DNA from: Terriglobia bacterium
GTDB lineage: Bacteria > Acidobacteriota > Terriglobia > Bryobacterales > Bryobacteraceae
Length of the DNA: 64,000 nucleotides
Direction: 5' to 3'
Assembly: GCA_020073145.1 (NCBI GenBank)
Contig: JAIQFS010000017.1
Coordinates: 1 to 64,000, forward strand
Positions within the stretch are counted from its first letter, which is position 1, and each line of letters begins with the position of its first letter. The position numbers were made by a program, and so were the translations under genes. The notes beneath the pieces were generated by a model that was given only the letters and a program-made list of their open reading frames with translations, was not told the origin of the DNA and searched no databases. Of this stretch, positions 32,959 to 42,347 are shown in pieces.

Positions 32959-33531
32959 ATGCAGTGGGATCGAACGAACACGATAGGATTGGCCAAAGTC
33001 TCCTGTTCCTATTGTCACGGATACGGCCTTCGGCTTATCCGAAAGGGCAAAGAAATACCCTGCGACTGCGTCTTCCGCGCGGTCTTTCGAGCCTGCCATC
33101 ATCGTTTCCGGGAGTGCGTCGAAAAAGGGCCGCACACCAGCACGGTCACGCTGGAGTTCTGTCGTGGCACCGAAGGCCGCCGCACCTATTCCCGCAAGCG
33201 AGAGGAATTCATGGCTGACTTCTGTCTAGTGAGTCGGCGCTCGCTCGACGATGTCGAGTATCGCATCTTCCGCTTCCACTTCCTGCTTGGGGCGGACTGG
33301 AAACTCTGCTGCCGTCAACTCCGCATGGACCGCGGCTCTTTCTTTCACCTGGTTTACCGGATTCAACAGAAGCTGGGCCAGGCCTTTGTCGAACTCCAGC
33401 CTTATGCTCTCTATCCTCTCGATGAGTACTTCAGTGGCATGATCCGGCGCGAGCCCCCGCGCGCCTTTCACCCCACTCCGTCACGACACCTGCCAGAACC
33501 TCTGGCGACCCCACTGCCCCTCTCGGCCTAG
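32959..33531 (+). CDS. Cys-cluster protein with possible helix-turn-helix, unknown family
   Basis: A 190-residue protein I do not recognise. Near the N-terminus is CSYCHGYGLRLIRKGKEIPC, whose CxxCxGxG resembles a DnaJ-type zinc knuckle, then CDC and CHHRFREC. A helical region follows (DWKLCCRQLRMDRGSFFHLV then YRIQQKLGQAF) with the look of a helix-turn-helix of sigma region 4 type, then YALYPLDEYF. The tail is proline-rich. The ATG at 32959 has AGGAGG 12 bp upstream; GTG at 32908 or ATG at 32923 are alternatives. It is divergent from the XRE gene and ends in a perfect terminator. DNA binding is an inference. Confidence 0.62.
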   Translation: MQWDRTNTIGLAKVSCSYCHGYGLRLIRKGKEIPCDCVFRAVFRACHHRFRECVEKGPHTSTVTLEFCRGTEGRRTYSRKREEFMADFCLVSRRSLDDVEYRIFRFHFLLGADWKLCCRQLRMDRGSFFHLVYRIQQKLGQAFVELQPYALYPLDEYFSGMIRREPPRAFHPTPSRHLPEPLATPLPLSA

Positions 33532-33535
33532 CATG

Positions 33536-33562
33536 CCGGGGAACAGCCGAGCTGTTCCCCGG
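33536..33562 (+). terminator. Intrinsic terminator after the Cys-cluster gene
   Basis: A perfect 12-bp stem, CCGGGGAACAGC (33536-33547) with GCTGTTCCCCGG (33551-33562), a 3-base loop, then TTTCTT. It begins 5 bases after the stop codon and is the strongest terminator seen in the window. Confidence 0.85.
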
Positions 33563-33593
33563 TTTCTTCCCGTACAATAGGGAATCCAACGGC

Positions 33594-34589
33594 ATGGATC
33601 CCCTGACTCACACCGCAACCGGCCTGTTTTTGAGCCGCGCGGGCCTCAACCGCTGGACGCCCAATGCCGCCCCGATCCTCATGCTGGCGGCCAATGCTCC
33701 CGATATCGACATCGTCACCGCCAGCGGCGGCTCGCTCAATTACCTCCATTACCACCGGCATTTGACCCATTCCCTAGTAGCGATGCCGGTGATGGCCATC
33801 CTGCCGGTCCTACTGGTGTGGGGGGTCTTCCGCAAACAGGTTCATTGGACCGGCGCCTTCCTGGCGGCGCTGATCGCGGTGGCTTCGCACTTGCTCCTGG
33901 ACTACACCAACGTCTACGGAATCCGTCTGTTTCTGCCGTTTTCCAGCCAATGGCTTCGGCTCGATCTGACCGGAGTCGTCGACTTCTGGATCTGGGGCGC
34001 GTTGCTGCTTGGCATCGTGGGCCCTGCGCTGGCACGGTTGGTGGCGTCCGAGATCAGCTCCGGCAAAGCGCGTACGGTTCACCATGGCCGTGGGTTCGCG
34101 ATCTTCGCGCTCGCCTTTGTTTTCTTCTACAACAGCGGACGAGCCGTGCTCCACGCGCGCGCCGTTGCCGCTCTCGACTCTCGTCTCTATCAGGGTGAAA
34201 CCCCAACCCGCGTCGTGGCGATCCCTGGGTTCAACCCTCTGCGGTGGCGCGGCCTCGTCGAAACACGCGAATTCTACCAGGTGTCTGACCTCGATTTGAC
34301 CGGCTCCTTCAACCCAGCACGCGGGCAGCTCTTCTACAAACCCCTAGCGGACCCGGCCCTCGAGATTGCCCGCCGGACCGCGACCTTCCAGCAGTTCCTC
34401 GCGTTTGCCCAGTTTCCGTTGTGGAGCGTCAGAGCCACCAGCCAGCCGGAGAATGGCAAGGTCGTGGAATTGTTCGACATGCGCTTCGGCACCCCTCTGG
34501 AGCCCGGATTCATGACCAGAGCGGCCCTTGATAGCCGTGCGACCGTGCTCGAAACTTCCTTTCAATTCGGCGTCGCGCGGCCTCGCTAA
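33594..34589 (+). CDS. YdjM/DUF457-type metal-dependent hydrolase, inner membrane
   Basis: A 331-residue integral membrane protein of the DUF457 (YdjM, LexA-regulated membrane hydrolase-like) family. The N-terminus MDPLTHTATGLFLSR and APDIDIV carry the family His and Asp pairs, followed by YHRHLTHSLV and SHLLLDYTNVYG. About five membrane helices are followed by a roughly 150-residue soluble C-terminal part. The hydrolase activity is assumed from the metal-ligand pattern only. TACAAT at 33573 lies shortly before the ATG. It stands alone after the terminator. Confidence 0.82.
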   Translation: MDPLTHTATGLFLSRAGLNRWTPNAAPILMLAANAPDIDIVTASGGSLNYLHYHRHLTHSLVAMPVMAILPVLLVWGVFRKQVHWTGAFLAALIAVASHLLLDYTNVYGIRLFLPFSSQWLRLDLTGVVDFWIWGALLLGIVGPALARLVASEISSGKARTVHHGRGFAIFALAFVFFYNSGRAVLHARAVAALDSRLYQGETPTRVVAIPGFNPLRWRGLVETREFYQVSDLDLTGSFNPARGQLFYKPLADPALEIARRTATFQQFLAFAQFPLWSVRATSQPENGKVVELFDMRFGTPLEPGFMTRAALDSRATVLETSFQFGVARPR

Positions 34590-34659
34590 GGTTCTTCCGG
34601 CTTGCGAACCCAGTATTTGACCGATTTCAAAACGTCGCGTACACCGCCAGAATCAAGCT

Positions 34660-35007
34660 GTGAACGCCTTCGAGGGAACTCCCCCCCTAGATCGAGACCA
34701 ACTCCGGGATGTCACGCTCAACGATGGTGAGTTGATGCGCGAGATTCTGGCTGCGCTGATCAACGATACGTCCCGCCAGATGCTCCTGCTGGCCACGGCC
34801 ATCGACGACCAGGACGCCACGCGATGCATGCATCTGGCGCATTATTCCAAAGGAGCCTGCGCCAATCTCGGAGCCAATGCCGCCGCCGATCTGTTTCGCG
34901 AAATCGAGCGCCGCGCCGCCCGCCATGATTTTCGCGAATGCAAGGATGCCCTCGGCCGCTTGGCCGGAGAAGTCGAGGTGTTGCGGTCCGAGGCCAGCAC
35001 CCTATAG
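34660..35007 (+). CDS. Hpt (histidine phosphotransfer) domain protein
   Basis: A 115-residue four-helix phosphotransfer protein with the Hpt signature AHYSKGACANLGA, His61 being the phosphorylated residue, followed by AAADLFREIERRA. Hpt proteins relay phosphate between receivers in phosphorelays. No histidine kinase or functional receiver is nearby; both receivers in this window lack the acceptor Asp. The start is GTG at 34660. The gene converges with the IscU-like gene, and the two overlap by 6 bp at the stop codons. Confidence 0.8.
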   Translation: MNAFEGTPPLDRDQLRDVTLNDGELMREILAALINDTSRQMLLLATAIDDQDATRCMHLAHYSKGACANLGANAAADLFREIERRAARHDFRECKDALGRLAGEVEVLRSEASTL

Positions 35008-35364
35008 AGTGGGCGTCCGCCGCAGCAGACTGTTGACTCCATCCAGACACAGCACTGCGGCGTGTTTCGACTCGGGGGCCAGCCCGCCCACCGCATCCTC
35101 GATCGTCGCCAGATCGAGAACCGCCATCTCCGCCCGGGTCTTGCCCGTGATCCACTCGGTGAGCGCCGAACCCGCCGCGATGGAGGCCGTACAACCCCGC
35201 ACTTTGTAGCGCGCTTCGCGGGCGATCTCTCCCTCGAATCGCACCCCCAGACGCAGAATATCACCACAAGCCGGGTTGGACACCTCCACCGTAACCGCTG
35301 GCGCCGGCAGGTCTCCGACGTTGCGCGGGTTTTGGAAATGATCGAGCAGCCGCTCCGAGTACAT
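35002..35364 (-). CDS. IscU/NifU-N-like iron-sulfur scaffold
   Basis: A 120-residue protein beginning MYSERLLDHFQNPRNVGDL, the IscU/NifU N-terminal family start. The three cluster cysteines are present in PACGD, RGCTAS and VLCLDGV. ATG at 35364 is preferred because GGAGGGG lies just upstream; GTG at 35376 is the alternative. There is no cysteine desulfurase or HscA nearby; this short acidobacterial form may belong to the SufU-like group. It is 15 bp downstream of the universal stress protein gene on the same strand. Confidence 0.85.
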   Translation of the reverse strand: MYSERLLDHFQNPRNVGDLPAPAVTVEVSNPACGDILRLGVRFEGEIAREARYKVRGCTASIAAGSALTEWITGKTRAEMAVLDLATIEDAVGGLAPESKHAAVLCLDGVNSLLRRTPTL

Positions 35365-35379
35365 CCACCCCTCCACCGG

Positions 35380-36255
35380 TCAAGAGCCCACCGGAATCGC
35401 CAGCACTGGGCATCGCGCGGAATGGATGATCTGGTTCGTCACGCTGCCGCGAAGCGCCCCCAGGAACCCGTGGGAGCCGTGGGTGGTCATCACGATGAGG
35501 TCGGAGTCCAGGGTGGCTGCCGCGTCCAAAATCTCTTGGGCGACCGGGCCGGTGCGGTTGATGGTCTCCCAGGACAGATAGGGACGCACGGGAATCTCAA
35601 CCTGGGGCGCCGCATCGCCGTTTCCGACATGAACCACAGCCATCCGAACCAGTTCTTCGGTCGAGAACACGGCTGATCGGAAGGCATAGGTGATGGCCGG
35701 GCGGGGATCCGGCTGGTGTTTCACGGGAACCAACACGCGCTGTAGCGTGAAGCCGCCATGGTCCAAGGAGACGAACCCCTTGCCGGCCGCCGGGACGAAC
35801 AAAGTCATCACTCGCGAGTCGTGGATCAGGCTCTCCGGAAGGGAGCCCCGCAGCCAGGAAACCACCCCTCTCGGCCCCTCCGTTGCAAGCACCACGAGGT
35901 CCACCGGGTCTTCTTTCAAATGGTCCCGCAGAGCGCTGAGCGCATTCTCCGCGACCACTTCCACTTTCCGTACGCGCACCGCCACTTTCTCGAACACCGC
36001 GCTCCGTGGACTTCCTTTTTCGAGATACCCCCACTTCTCCAGGACACCCCGCACCAGCGGCACGCGGGCCCACTCTACGCCGAATTCATCACCCTTGTCC
36101 ACGTGAAACAAAGTGAGGTCACAGCGAAGGTTCATGGCCATCATGAGAGCGTGGGCAAACGCGTTCAGGCTGGGGGGTGAGAAATCCGTTACGCATAAAA
36201 TCGACTGGACAAAGGCTTCCCGCGAGTAGCGGGAATCCGCAGGCTCTTTCGGCAT
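35380..36255 (-). CDS. Universal stress protein, tandem UspA domains
   Basis: A 291-residue protein with two Usp domains. The first starts SILCVTDFSPPSLNAFAHAL and its nucleotide loop is altered (TEGPRGVVSWLRGSLPESLI). The second starts RVLVPVKHQPDPRPAITYAF and ends with the ATP-binding motif THGSHGFLGALRGSVTNQII then CPVLAIP. Tandem Usp proteins act in stress survival, often by binding ATP. It is probably co-transcribed with the IscU-like gene, 15 bp downstream. Confidence 0.88.
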   Translation of the reverse strand: MPKEPADSRYSREAFVQSILCVTDFSPPSLNAFAHALMMAMNLRCDLTLFHVDKGDEFGVEWARVPLVRGVLEKWGYLEKGSPRSAVFEKVAVRVRKVEVVAENALSALRDHLKEDPVDLVVLATEGPRGVVSWLRGSLPESLIHDSRVMTLFVPAAGKGFVSLDHGGFTLQRVLVPVKHQPDPRPAITYAFRSAVFSTEELVRMAVVHVGNGDAAPQVEIPVRPYLSWETINRTGPVAQEILDAAATLDSDLIVMTTHGSHGFLGALRGSVTNQIIHSARCPVLAIPVGS

Positions 36256-36410
36256 AGTTCGTTCCAGAATACACCGGAGACCTGGACTCTAGCAGATCAC
36301 CAGCCCCAAACGTCAGCCTGGGGGGCGATCACAGCCCTCCCCGAAGCCGCCCTCGATCCGCCGGGGCCCCCGCAACGGCTTGAAGGCGGCGATCCTGGCA
36401 CAATACAGGG

Positions 36411-36791
36411 ATGGTCCAGGTGGTGGCGGCGATTCTCGAGCGGGACGGGCGGATTCTGATCGGACGCCGCAGGCCCGAACAGTCTCATCCGCTGCAATGG
36501 GAATTCCCGGGCGGGAAAGTGGAGGCCGGTGAAACACCCGAGCAAGCACTGACCCGCGAATTGGATGAGGAACTCGGCATCCACAATGCCGCGGGCCCCG
36601 AACTCGCCCGCTACCCGTACACCTATCCGGGCAAAGACCCGATCGTACTCATCTTCTTCCAAGTGACGTCTTTCACCGGCGAGCCGCATAATTTGATTTT
36701 TCAGGAGATGCGCTGGGAGCTACCCGCGAAGCTGAAGGAGCTCGATTTCGTCGAGGGCGACCTCGATTTTCTGCGCTCCCTCGCCGGATGA
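36411..36791 (+). CDS. mutT: NUDIX hydrolase, MutT-like (8-oxo-dGTP diphosphatase)
   Basis: A 126-residue protein with the complete Nudix box GKVEAGETPEQALTRELDEE and the MutT-like start VVAAILERDGRILIGRRRPE. The FPGGK before the box and the short length fit MutT, which removes oxidised guanine nucleotides. Substrate is inferred from similarity. First in a co-oriented run of genes leading to AnmK; the next gene starts 33 bp later. Confidence 0.87.
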   Translation: MVQVVAAILERDGRILIGRRRPEQSHPLQWEFPGGKVEAGETPEQALTRELDEELGIHNAAGPELARYPYTYPGKDPIVLIFFQVTSFTGEPHNLIFQEMRWELPAKLKELDFVEGDLDFLRSLAG

Positions 36792-36824
36792 TCCGGGGGC
36801 GTGCCCGCCTCTATACTGGTGGCT

Positions 36825-37331
36825 ATGGCAACCGCAATCAAGATGGTGGACCCGCAGGCCGACGAATTCCTGGCGGGTCTGGAAAGCAAGACTAAACGCG
36901 TCAATCACTTTTTTCGCACCATGGCTAATCGACCGGAGGTCCTCAAGACATTCGTGCCGCTGTACGGCGCGGTGGTGGGGCCCGGATCAGTCGAGCGGCG
37001 CGTCAAGGAATTGGTGTATCTCACCTGTTCGTACGCCAACCAGTGCGCCTACTGCAGCGCGTCTCACACGGCGAGCGGCACACGGGCTGGCATCTCCGAG
37101 AAGGAACTACAAGCCTTGCACGCCGGACAGGATGACGCTTTCTCCGGCGCCGAGCGCGCGGCCGTTCGCTACGCCCGGGAATTGACGCGGACAGCCCAGG
37201 CTTCCGCGACGCGCGACGAGTTGCTCGCCCACTTTACGAACGAGCAGGTGGTGGAACTCACGCTGGTGGCCGCCATGGCGAACTTCACCAACCGGTTCAA
37301 CAACGGCCTGATGCTGCAGCCGGAATCCTGA
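36825..37331 (+). CDS. Carboxymuconolactone decarboxylase/AhpD-like protein
   Basis: A 168-residue all-helical protein of the CMD/AhpD family. The redox motif CAYCSASH (two Cys and a His) is intact, preceded by RRVKELVYLTCSYANQ. With both cysteines and the His it is more likely an alkylhydroperoxidase-type antioxidant than a decarboxylase. ATG at 36825 is used; GTG at 36801 is possible. Its TGA overlaps the ATG of rlmB (ATGA-type junction), so translation is coupled. Confidence 0.83.
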   Translation: MATAIKMVDPQADEFLAGLESKTKRVNHFFRTMANRPEVLKTFVPLYGAVVGPGSVERRVKELVYLTCSYANQCAYCSASHTASGTRAGISEKELQALHAGQDDAFSGAERAAVRYARELTRTAQASATRDELLAHFTNEQVVELTLVAAMANFTNRFNNGLMLQPES

Positions 37332-38047
37332 TGGCGATCCTCAGCGGAATTCACCCGGTGGCGGAAGCGCTCCGCGCGGGCCGGCCTTTTGAGCGGGTGC
37401 TGGTGGCCACGGGCGCGGGCGGGCCGCGCCTGCAAGAGATCATCGACCAGGCGCGCCAGGCCGGCGTGCCGGTGCGGTTCGAGCCCCGGGCGGCCCTGGA
37501 CCGGTTGGCCGGCACTCCCGCGCATCAAGGCGTGGTGGCACTGGGAGCCGCCCAGAAATACGCCGATCTCGATTCATTGGCCGCGGCCGAAATGCTCGTG
37601 GTTCTGGATGGCGTGGAAGACCCGCACAACCTCGGCGCCATCATCCGGTCCGCTCACGCCGCCGGCGCCTCGGGCGTGGTCATCCCCGAGCGGCGCGCCG
37701 CCGGCATCACCGACGTGGTGGCCAAGGCCGCGGCCGGCGCCATTGAGCACCTGCCGGTCATCCGCGTGACCAACATCAACCGGACCCTCGAAGACCTCAA
37801 GAAACGCGGCTACTGGATCTACGGCCTCGACGAGCGCGGCACCGAGACTTACGACCGCGTGGAGTACACCGCCCCCACCGCTCTGGTGCTGGGCGCCGAA
37901 GGCAAGGGCCTACATGAGCAGGTTCGCAAACACTGCGATGTCTTGGTGCGCATCCCCATGGATGGCAAAATTGCGTCGCTTAACGTCTCCGTCGCCGCGG
38001 GCATCGTCCTGTTCGAGTGGAAGCGCCGCCGCGCGAAGTCATCATAG
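37331..38047 (+). CDS. rlmB: 23S rRNA 2'-O-methyltransferase RlmB-like (TrmH/SpoU family)
   Basis: A 238-residue SpoU-type methyltransferase with a short N-terminal substrate-binding domain and the knotted C-terminal domain. Motifs are VEDPHNLGAIIRSAHAAGAS (1), LVLGAEGKGL (2) and IPMDGKIASLNVSVAAGIVL (3). Length and motifs fit RlmB, which methylates G2251 of 23S rRNA; TrmH-type tRNA activity cannot be ruled out. Its start overlaps the end of the AhpD-like gene by one base. Confidence 0.88.
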   Translation: MAILSGIHPVAEALRAGRPFERVLVATGAGGPRLQEIIDQARQAGVPVRFEPRAALDRLAGTPAHQGVVALGAAQKYADLDSLAAAEMLVVLDGVEDPHNLGAIIRSAHAAGASGVVIPERRAAGITDVVAKAAAGAIEHLPVIRVTNINRTLEDLKKRGYWIYGLDERGTETYDRVEYTAPTALVLGAEGKGLHEQVRKHCDVLVRIPMDGKIASLNVSVAAGIVLFEWKRRRAKSS

Positions 38048-38134
38048 TAGAATCGAGGTTAGCCCGTCTGTCACCGTGCGGTCGGCGGCGCAGGAACGCG
38101 AGGCCCGCGGCGTTCCAAAGGACACGAACAACGA

Positions 38135-38977
38135 ATGAATCATGTATTGTCAACGCACCTGTTTGCCAACCATCGCCTGACCACCACGATGTTGAGTAAG
38201 ATCCAGCAAACGGGCATTCCGGCGGTGGAGGTCTTCTGCGCGCGCCAACACCTGGACCATACCAATAAGGCCCAGGTGACGGAACTCGGTCACTGGTTCC
38301 GCGACTCCGAATTGAAACTGCATTCCCTGCACGCCCCCATGTACAACGATGAAATCTGGGGCCGCAGCGGACCGCAATCGGTCATTACGATCACCGAGAC
38401 CGTGAAGGGACAGCGGTTGAAGATGGTGGATCAGATCAAGCGGGCCATCGAGATCGCCGAGACCATCCCCTTTAAGTACCTGATCCAGCACATCGGCGTC
38501 GGAGGCGAGGAGTACGACCTGCGCAAATTCGATGCGGCTTTCAGCGCACTCGAAGAGTTGAGCTTATTCTCCCGGCAGCGCGGCGTCGAGATTCTGCTCG
38601 AGAACATCCCCAATGAGTTGGCCAGCGCTGAGCGTCTGCTCCAATTCGTAGACATGACCCACATCGGGCTGAATTTCGTGTTCGATACCGGCCACGCCCA
38701 CATGATGGAAGGCGTGCCGGAGGCCTTCAACCTCATGAAGGACCGGATTCGGTCCACCCACATTCACGACAACAACGGCAAACAGGACCAGCACCTGTTT
38801 CCTTTCCTGTCCGAGGGCGGCACCATCGACTGGAAGAGCACCATGAACCTACTGCGGAGCCGCGAGAAGCAGTTTCCGCTTCTGCTGGAACTCAAAGAGC
38901 AGCCGCAGTTCCCGAATCCGCTGGACAGCGTCAAGGAAATCTTCGACCGACTGGAACAACAGGAAGCCGAGCCGTGA
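38135..38977 (+). CDS. Sugar phosphate isomerase/epimerase-type TIM barrel
   Basis: A 280-residue xylose-isomerase-like (AP endonuclease 2 fold) protein. Metal-site positions are seen in [49 protein letters not shown] and PLLLELKE. These enzymes isomerise or epimerise sugars and related acids, and the substrate cannot be named. The stop overlaps the asnS start (GTGA), so both are made from one transcript; a link between them is not obvious. Confidence 0.85.
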   Translation: MNHVLSTHLFANHRLTTTMLSKIQQTGIPAVEVFCARQHLDHTNKAQVTELGHWFRDSELKLHSLHAPMYNDEIWGRSGPQSVITITETVKGQRLKMVDQIKRAIEIAETIPFKYLIQHIGVGGEEYDLRKFDAAFSALEELSLFSRQRGVEILLENIPNELASAERLLQFVDMTHIGLNFVFDTGHAHMMEGVPEAFNLMKDRIRSTHIHDNNGKQDQHLFPFLSEGGTIDWKSTMNLLRSREKQFPLLLELKEQPQFPNPLDSVKEIFDRLEQQEAEP

Positions 38978-40371
38978 TTCTACCCGGAAACTACGTTCGC
39001 GACTTGTTGCGCAGCGCTCCCGGCGCCGCCGTGACCGCTCGGGGATGGGTCAAGACGCGCCGCGACGGCAAAAACGTCCACTTCATCCAGTTGAACGACG
39101 GCTCCTCGCCCACCGATCTGCAGGTGGTGCTCGATGAAGGCTTGGTCGCCGCAGAGGTCGTGGCCAAGATCACCACCGGCGCCTGCCTGAGCGTGGAAGG
39201 CGAGCTGGTCGCTTCCCTGGGAAAGGGCCAGGCGGTGGAGCTGAAAGCCCGGACCCTGACCGTCCATGGCGCTGCCAATCCGGAAGATTATCCGCTCCAG
39301 AAAAAGAAACACAACCTGGAAACCCTGCGGCCGCTCGGGCATCTGCGCGCGCGAACCAACACCTTCGGCGCCGTGTTCCGTGTGCGCAACGCGCTGGCCC
39401 GCGCCATCCACAAGTTTTTTCAGGATCGCGGATTCCTATACGTGCACACGCCCGTGATTTCGTCTTCCGACGCCGAAGGCGCGGGCTCCATGTTCCAGGT
39501 GACCGCGCTCGATCTCGACCAGACGGCTCGCTCGGGGGAGCCGCCGGATTTCGCGCAGGATTTCTTTGGCCGCCGCACCTTCCTCACCGTGAGTGGACAA
39601 CTCGAAGCCGAGATTCTGGCGCTGGCTTTTGCCAACGTCTACACCTTTGGCCCCACCTTCCGGGCCGAGAACTCGAATACCCCGCGCCATCTCGCCGAGT
39701 TCTACATGATCGAGCCCGAGATGGCGTTCTGCGACCTGAAAGACGATCAGGATCTGGCCGAGGCGTTTCTCAAGAGCCTGGTGGAACAGGTGCTGGGCGA
39801 TTGCCGTCCCGACCTGGAGTTCCTGAGCAAGTGGTATGAACCCGAGCTGTTCAAGAATCTCGAAGTCGTCCTCGCTGGCGGTTTCGAACGCATTTCCTAC
39901 ACCGAAGCTGTGGCGCTGCTCCAGAAATCCGGCCGCTCCTGGGAATTTCCCACCGAGTGGGGCTGCGACCTGCAGAGCGAGCACGAGCGCTACCTCACCG
40001 AGGAACTGATCAAGAAGCCCGTGATCGTCACCAACTACCCGCGCGAGATCAAAGCCTTTTACATGCGGAGCAATGACGACGAAAAGACGGTCGCCGCCAT
40101 GGACGTGTTGGTTCCCCGCATCGGCGAGATCATCGGCGGAAGCCAGCGCGAAGAGCGGCACGACGTGCTACTCGCCAAGATTCGCGAGCAGGCCGCCCGG
40201 GGAATGAAGGAAGAAGCCTACTGGTGGTACCTGGAGCTGCGCCGCTTCGGAGGCGTCGAGCACGCGGGCTTCGGCATGGGCTTCGAACGCATGATGATGT
40301 ACCTTACCGGGATGAAGAACATTCGGGACGTCATTCCGTTCCCGCGCACCCCCGGGAATGCCGAGTTCTAG
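38974..40371 (+). CDS. asnS: Asparaginyl-tRNA synthetase
   Basis: A 465-residue class IIb synthetase. The N-terminal OB-fold ([20 protein letters not shown]) binds the anticodon. The catalytic domain shows motif 2 in [20 protein letters not shown] and motif 3 in [15 protein letters not shown], and the end [10 protein letters not shown] is diagnostic of AsnS rather than AspS. The start is GTG at 38974, overlapping the previous stop. Full length for the family. Confidence 0.95.
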   Translation: MILPGNYVRDLLRSAPGAAVTARGWVKTRRDGKNVHFIQLNDGSSPTDLQVVLDEGLVAAEVVAKITTGACLSVEGELVASLGKGQAVELKARTLTVHGAANPEDYPLQKKKHNLETLRPLGHLRARTNTFGAVFRVRNALARAIHKFFQDRGFLYVHTPVISSSDAEGAGSMFQVTALDLDQTARSGEPPDFAQDFFGRRTFLTVSGQLEAEILALAFANVYTFGPTFRAENSNTPRHLAEFYMIEPEMAFCDLKDDQDLAEAFLKSLVEQVLGDCRPDLEFLSKWYEPELFKNLEVVLAGGFERISYTEAVALLQKSGRSWEFPTEWGCDLQSEHERYLTEELIKKPVIVTNYPREIKAFYMRSNDDEKTVAAMDVLVPRIGEIIGGSQREERHDVLLAKIREQAARGMKEEAYWWYLELRRFGGVEHAGFGMGFERMMMYLTGMKNIRDVIPFPRTPGNAEF

Positions 40372-40437
40372 AGACATGCCGCACGAGGCCCGGAACACGA
40401 CGGCAACGCAAGTCGTGGGGCGGGCGGTCCACGACGC

Positions 40438-41352
40438 ATGAAGCCATCTCACATCGCGATCATCGGAGCTCCCCTCGACCTTGGCGCGGGCCGGCGGGGC
40501 GTCGACATGGGGCCCTCCGCCCTGCGCATGGCCAATCTCAACCGCCGGGTGGCCGCTCTGGGCTACGACGTCGCCGATTTGGGCAACGTTGACGTCGCCC
40601 AGCCCGAGACCGCGGCCGAAGGGAGCAGCCACGCCAAGTACCTGCCGGAAATTGCCGCCACCTGCGGCCGCCTCGCCACAACAGTCGCTCAAGCGCTCGC
40701 GCGCGGCAGTCTACCCGTGGCCTTGGGCGGCGATCATTCCATTGCCGTGGGCACCACCAGCGGAGTCTCACACTTCTTCCGTGAAAAGAACCAGAAGATT
40801 GGAATCATCTGGCTGGATGCGCACGCGGACATGAATACCCCCGACACCAGCCCCAGTGGCAACGTGCACGGCATGCCGTTGGCGTGCATCGTGGGGATGG
40901 GTCCTCGAGAACTGACGCACCTCTCCGGCCAGGCACCCATGGTGGACCCCCGAAATGCGGTGATCGTCGGCTTGCGCGACGTGGACCAGATGGAGAAGCC
41001 CCACGTCCGCGACTCCGGGGTCCGCGCCTTCACCATGCGGCACCTCGACGAGCGCGGGCTGCGCTCGGTCATGGAAGAAGCGATCCGCCTGGCCTCGGAC
41101 CGAACCGCTGGCATCCACGTTTCTCTCGACATGGATTTCGTCGATCCGCAGGACGCTCCGGGGGTCGGTACGCCTGTGCGCGGCGGCGTCACCTACCGGG
41201 AAGCGCATTTGGCAATGGAAATGATCTGTGATTCGGGACAGATGGTCTCGATGGAAGTGGTCGAGGTAAATCCGGTGATCGACGAGCACAATCGCACAGG
41301 CGATCTCGCGGTGGAGCTGGTGATGTCCGGGCTGGGAAAACGAATTCTATGA
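40438..41352 (+). CDS. rocF: Arginase
   Basis: A 304-residue manganese arginase, which splits arginine to ornithine and urea. The binuclear Mn ligands are all present in LGGDHSIAVG, WLDAHADMNTP and SLDMDFVDP, with SGNVHGMPLA next to the active site. It is the Bacillus RocF type by length and the N-terminal IIGAPLDLGAGRRGVDMGP. It ends overlapping ddl by 4 bp. Glutamate dehydrogenase further along the run could take up the carbon and nitrogen from arginine breakdown. Confidence 0.94.
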   Translation: MKPSHIAIIGAPLDLGAGRRGVDMGPSALRMANLNRRVAALGYDVADLGNVDVAQPETAAEGSSHAKYLPEIAATCGRLATTVAQALARGSLPVALGGDHSIAVGTTSGVSHFFREKNQKIGIIWLDAHADMNTPDTSPSGNVHGMPLACIVGMGPRELTHLSGQAPMVDPRNAVIVGLRDVDQMEKPHVRDSGVRAFTMRHLDERGLRSVMEEAIRLASDRTAGIHVSLDMDFVDPQDAPGVGTPVRGGVTYREAHLAMEMICDSGQMVSMEVVEVNPVIDEHNRTGDLAVELVMSGLGKRIL

Positions 41353-42326
41353 AACTACGGGTAGCGGTCGTTTATGGCGGCCGCAGCGGTGAACACGAGA
41401 TCTCGATCCGCTCCGCTAAAACCATCCTGGAGCGCATGGACCCCGCCAAGTACGAGAAAATCGAGTACTTCATCGATAAGAGCGGCAAGTGGAGCCCGCG
41501 GCCCATCCTTCCCGAACCGGGCGCGCATCCAGACATCGACGTAGTCTTCCCCGTCCTGCACGGCACCTTCGGCGAGGACGGCACGGTCCAAGGCCTTCTC
41601 GAAATGGCCGACCTCCCTTACGTCGGCGCCGGTGTGATGGCGTCCTCCGTTTCCATGGACAAAGAGATGATGAAACGTGTCTGTCTGGAACGGATGTTGC
41701 CGGTGGTCGACTACGCCACCGTCACACGAGATAACCCGGATCTGGACGGCATTCGCAAGCGTCTGCCCTTTCCCCTCTTCGTCAAACCCGCCAATCTAGG
41801 CTCCTCGGTGGGTATTTCCAAAGTCCGCAACGCCGCTGAACTCGAAGCTGCCGTTCGCCTGGCCGCCGAGTACGACCGCAAGGTGATCGTCGAGCGCGGC
41901 ATCGTGGGCCGCGAACTCGAGTGCGCCGTGCTCGGCAACGAAGCCCCCGTGGCTTCCCTCCCCTGCGAGATTCTGCCCTCGCGCGACTTTTACGATTACG
42001 AAGACAAATACCTGCTCGACCGCGCCGAAACCCGAGTTCCCGCCGATCTGCCTCACGATAAGACCGAAGAGTTGCGCGCGCTCGCCGTGGGCTGCTACCG
42101 CGCGGTCGAGTGCGAAGGCATGGCCCGCGTGGACTTCTTCCTCGAAACGGCCACCGGCCGGCTCTACATCAACGAGATCAACACCATCCCGGGCTTCACC
42201 TCCATCAGCATGTATCCCAAAATGTGGGAGCACAGCGGCATCCCCTTTCCGGCCCTGATCGACGAATTGATCGGCCTCGCGCTGGAACGCCACCGGCGCA
42301 AGAAGGCGACAAAATTCACGCGCTAG
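41349..42326 (+). CDS. ddl: D-alanine--D-alanine ligase
   Basis: A 325-residue ATP-grasp ligase making the D-Ala-D-Ala dipeptide of peptidoglycan. The N-terminus has VVYGGRSGEHEISIRSA, then the ATP lid region PLFVKPANLGSSVGISK and the metal loop INEINTIPGFTSISMYPKMW. The serine in SVGI and the glutamate in SGEHE fit Ddl. It overlaps arginase (ATGA) and is followed 21 bp later by a C-terminal processing protease, giving a small envelope group. Confidence 0.95.
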   Translation: MKLRVAVVYGGRSGEHEISIRSAKTILERMDPAKYEKIEYFIDKSGKWSPRPILPEPGAHPDIDVVFPVLHGTFGEDGTVQGLLEMADLPYVGAGVMASSVSMDKEMMKRVCLERMLPVVDYATVTRDNPDLDGIRKRLPFPLFVKPANLGSSVGISKVRNAAELEAAVRLAAEYDRKVIVERGIVGRELECAVLGNEAPVASLPCEILPSRDFYDYEDKYLLDRAETRVPADLPHDKTEELRALAVGCYRAVECEGMARVDFFLETATGRLYINEINTIPGFTSISMYPKMWEHSGIPFPALIDELIGLALERHRRKKATKFTR

Positions 42327-42347
42327 AATAGAGACATCAAACGCTGG

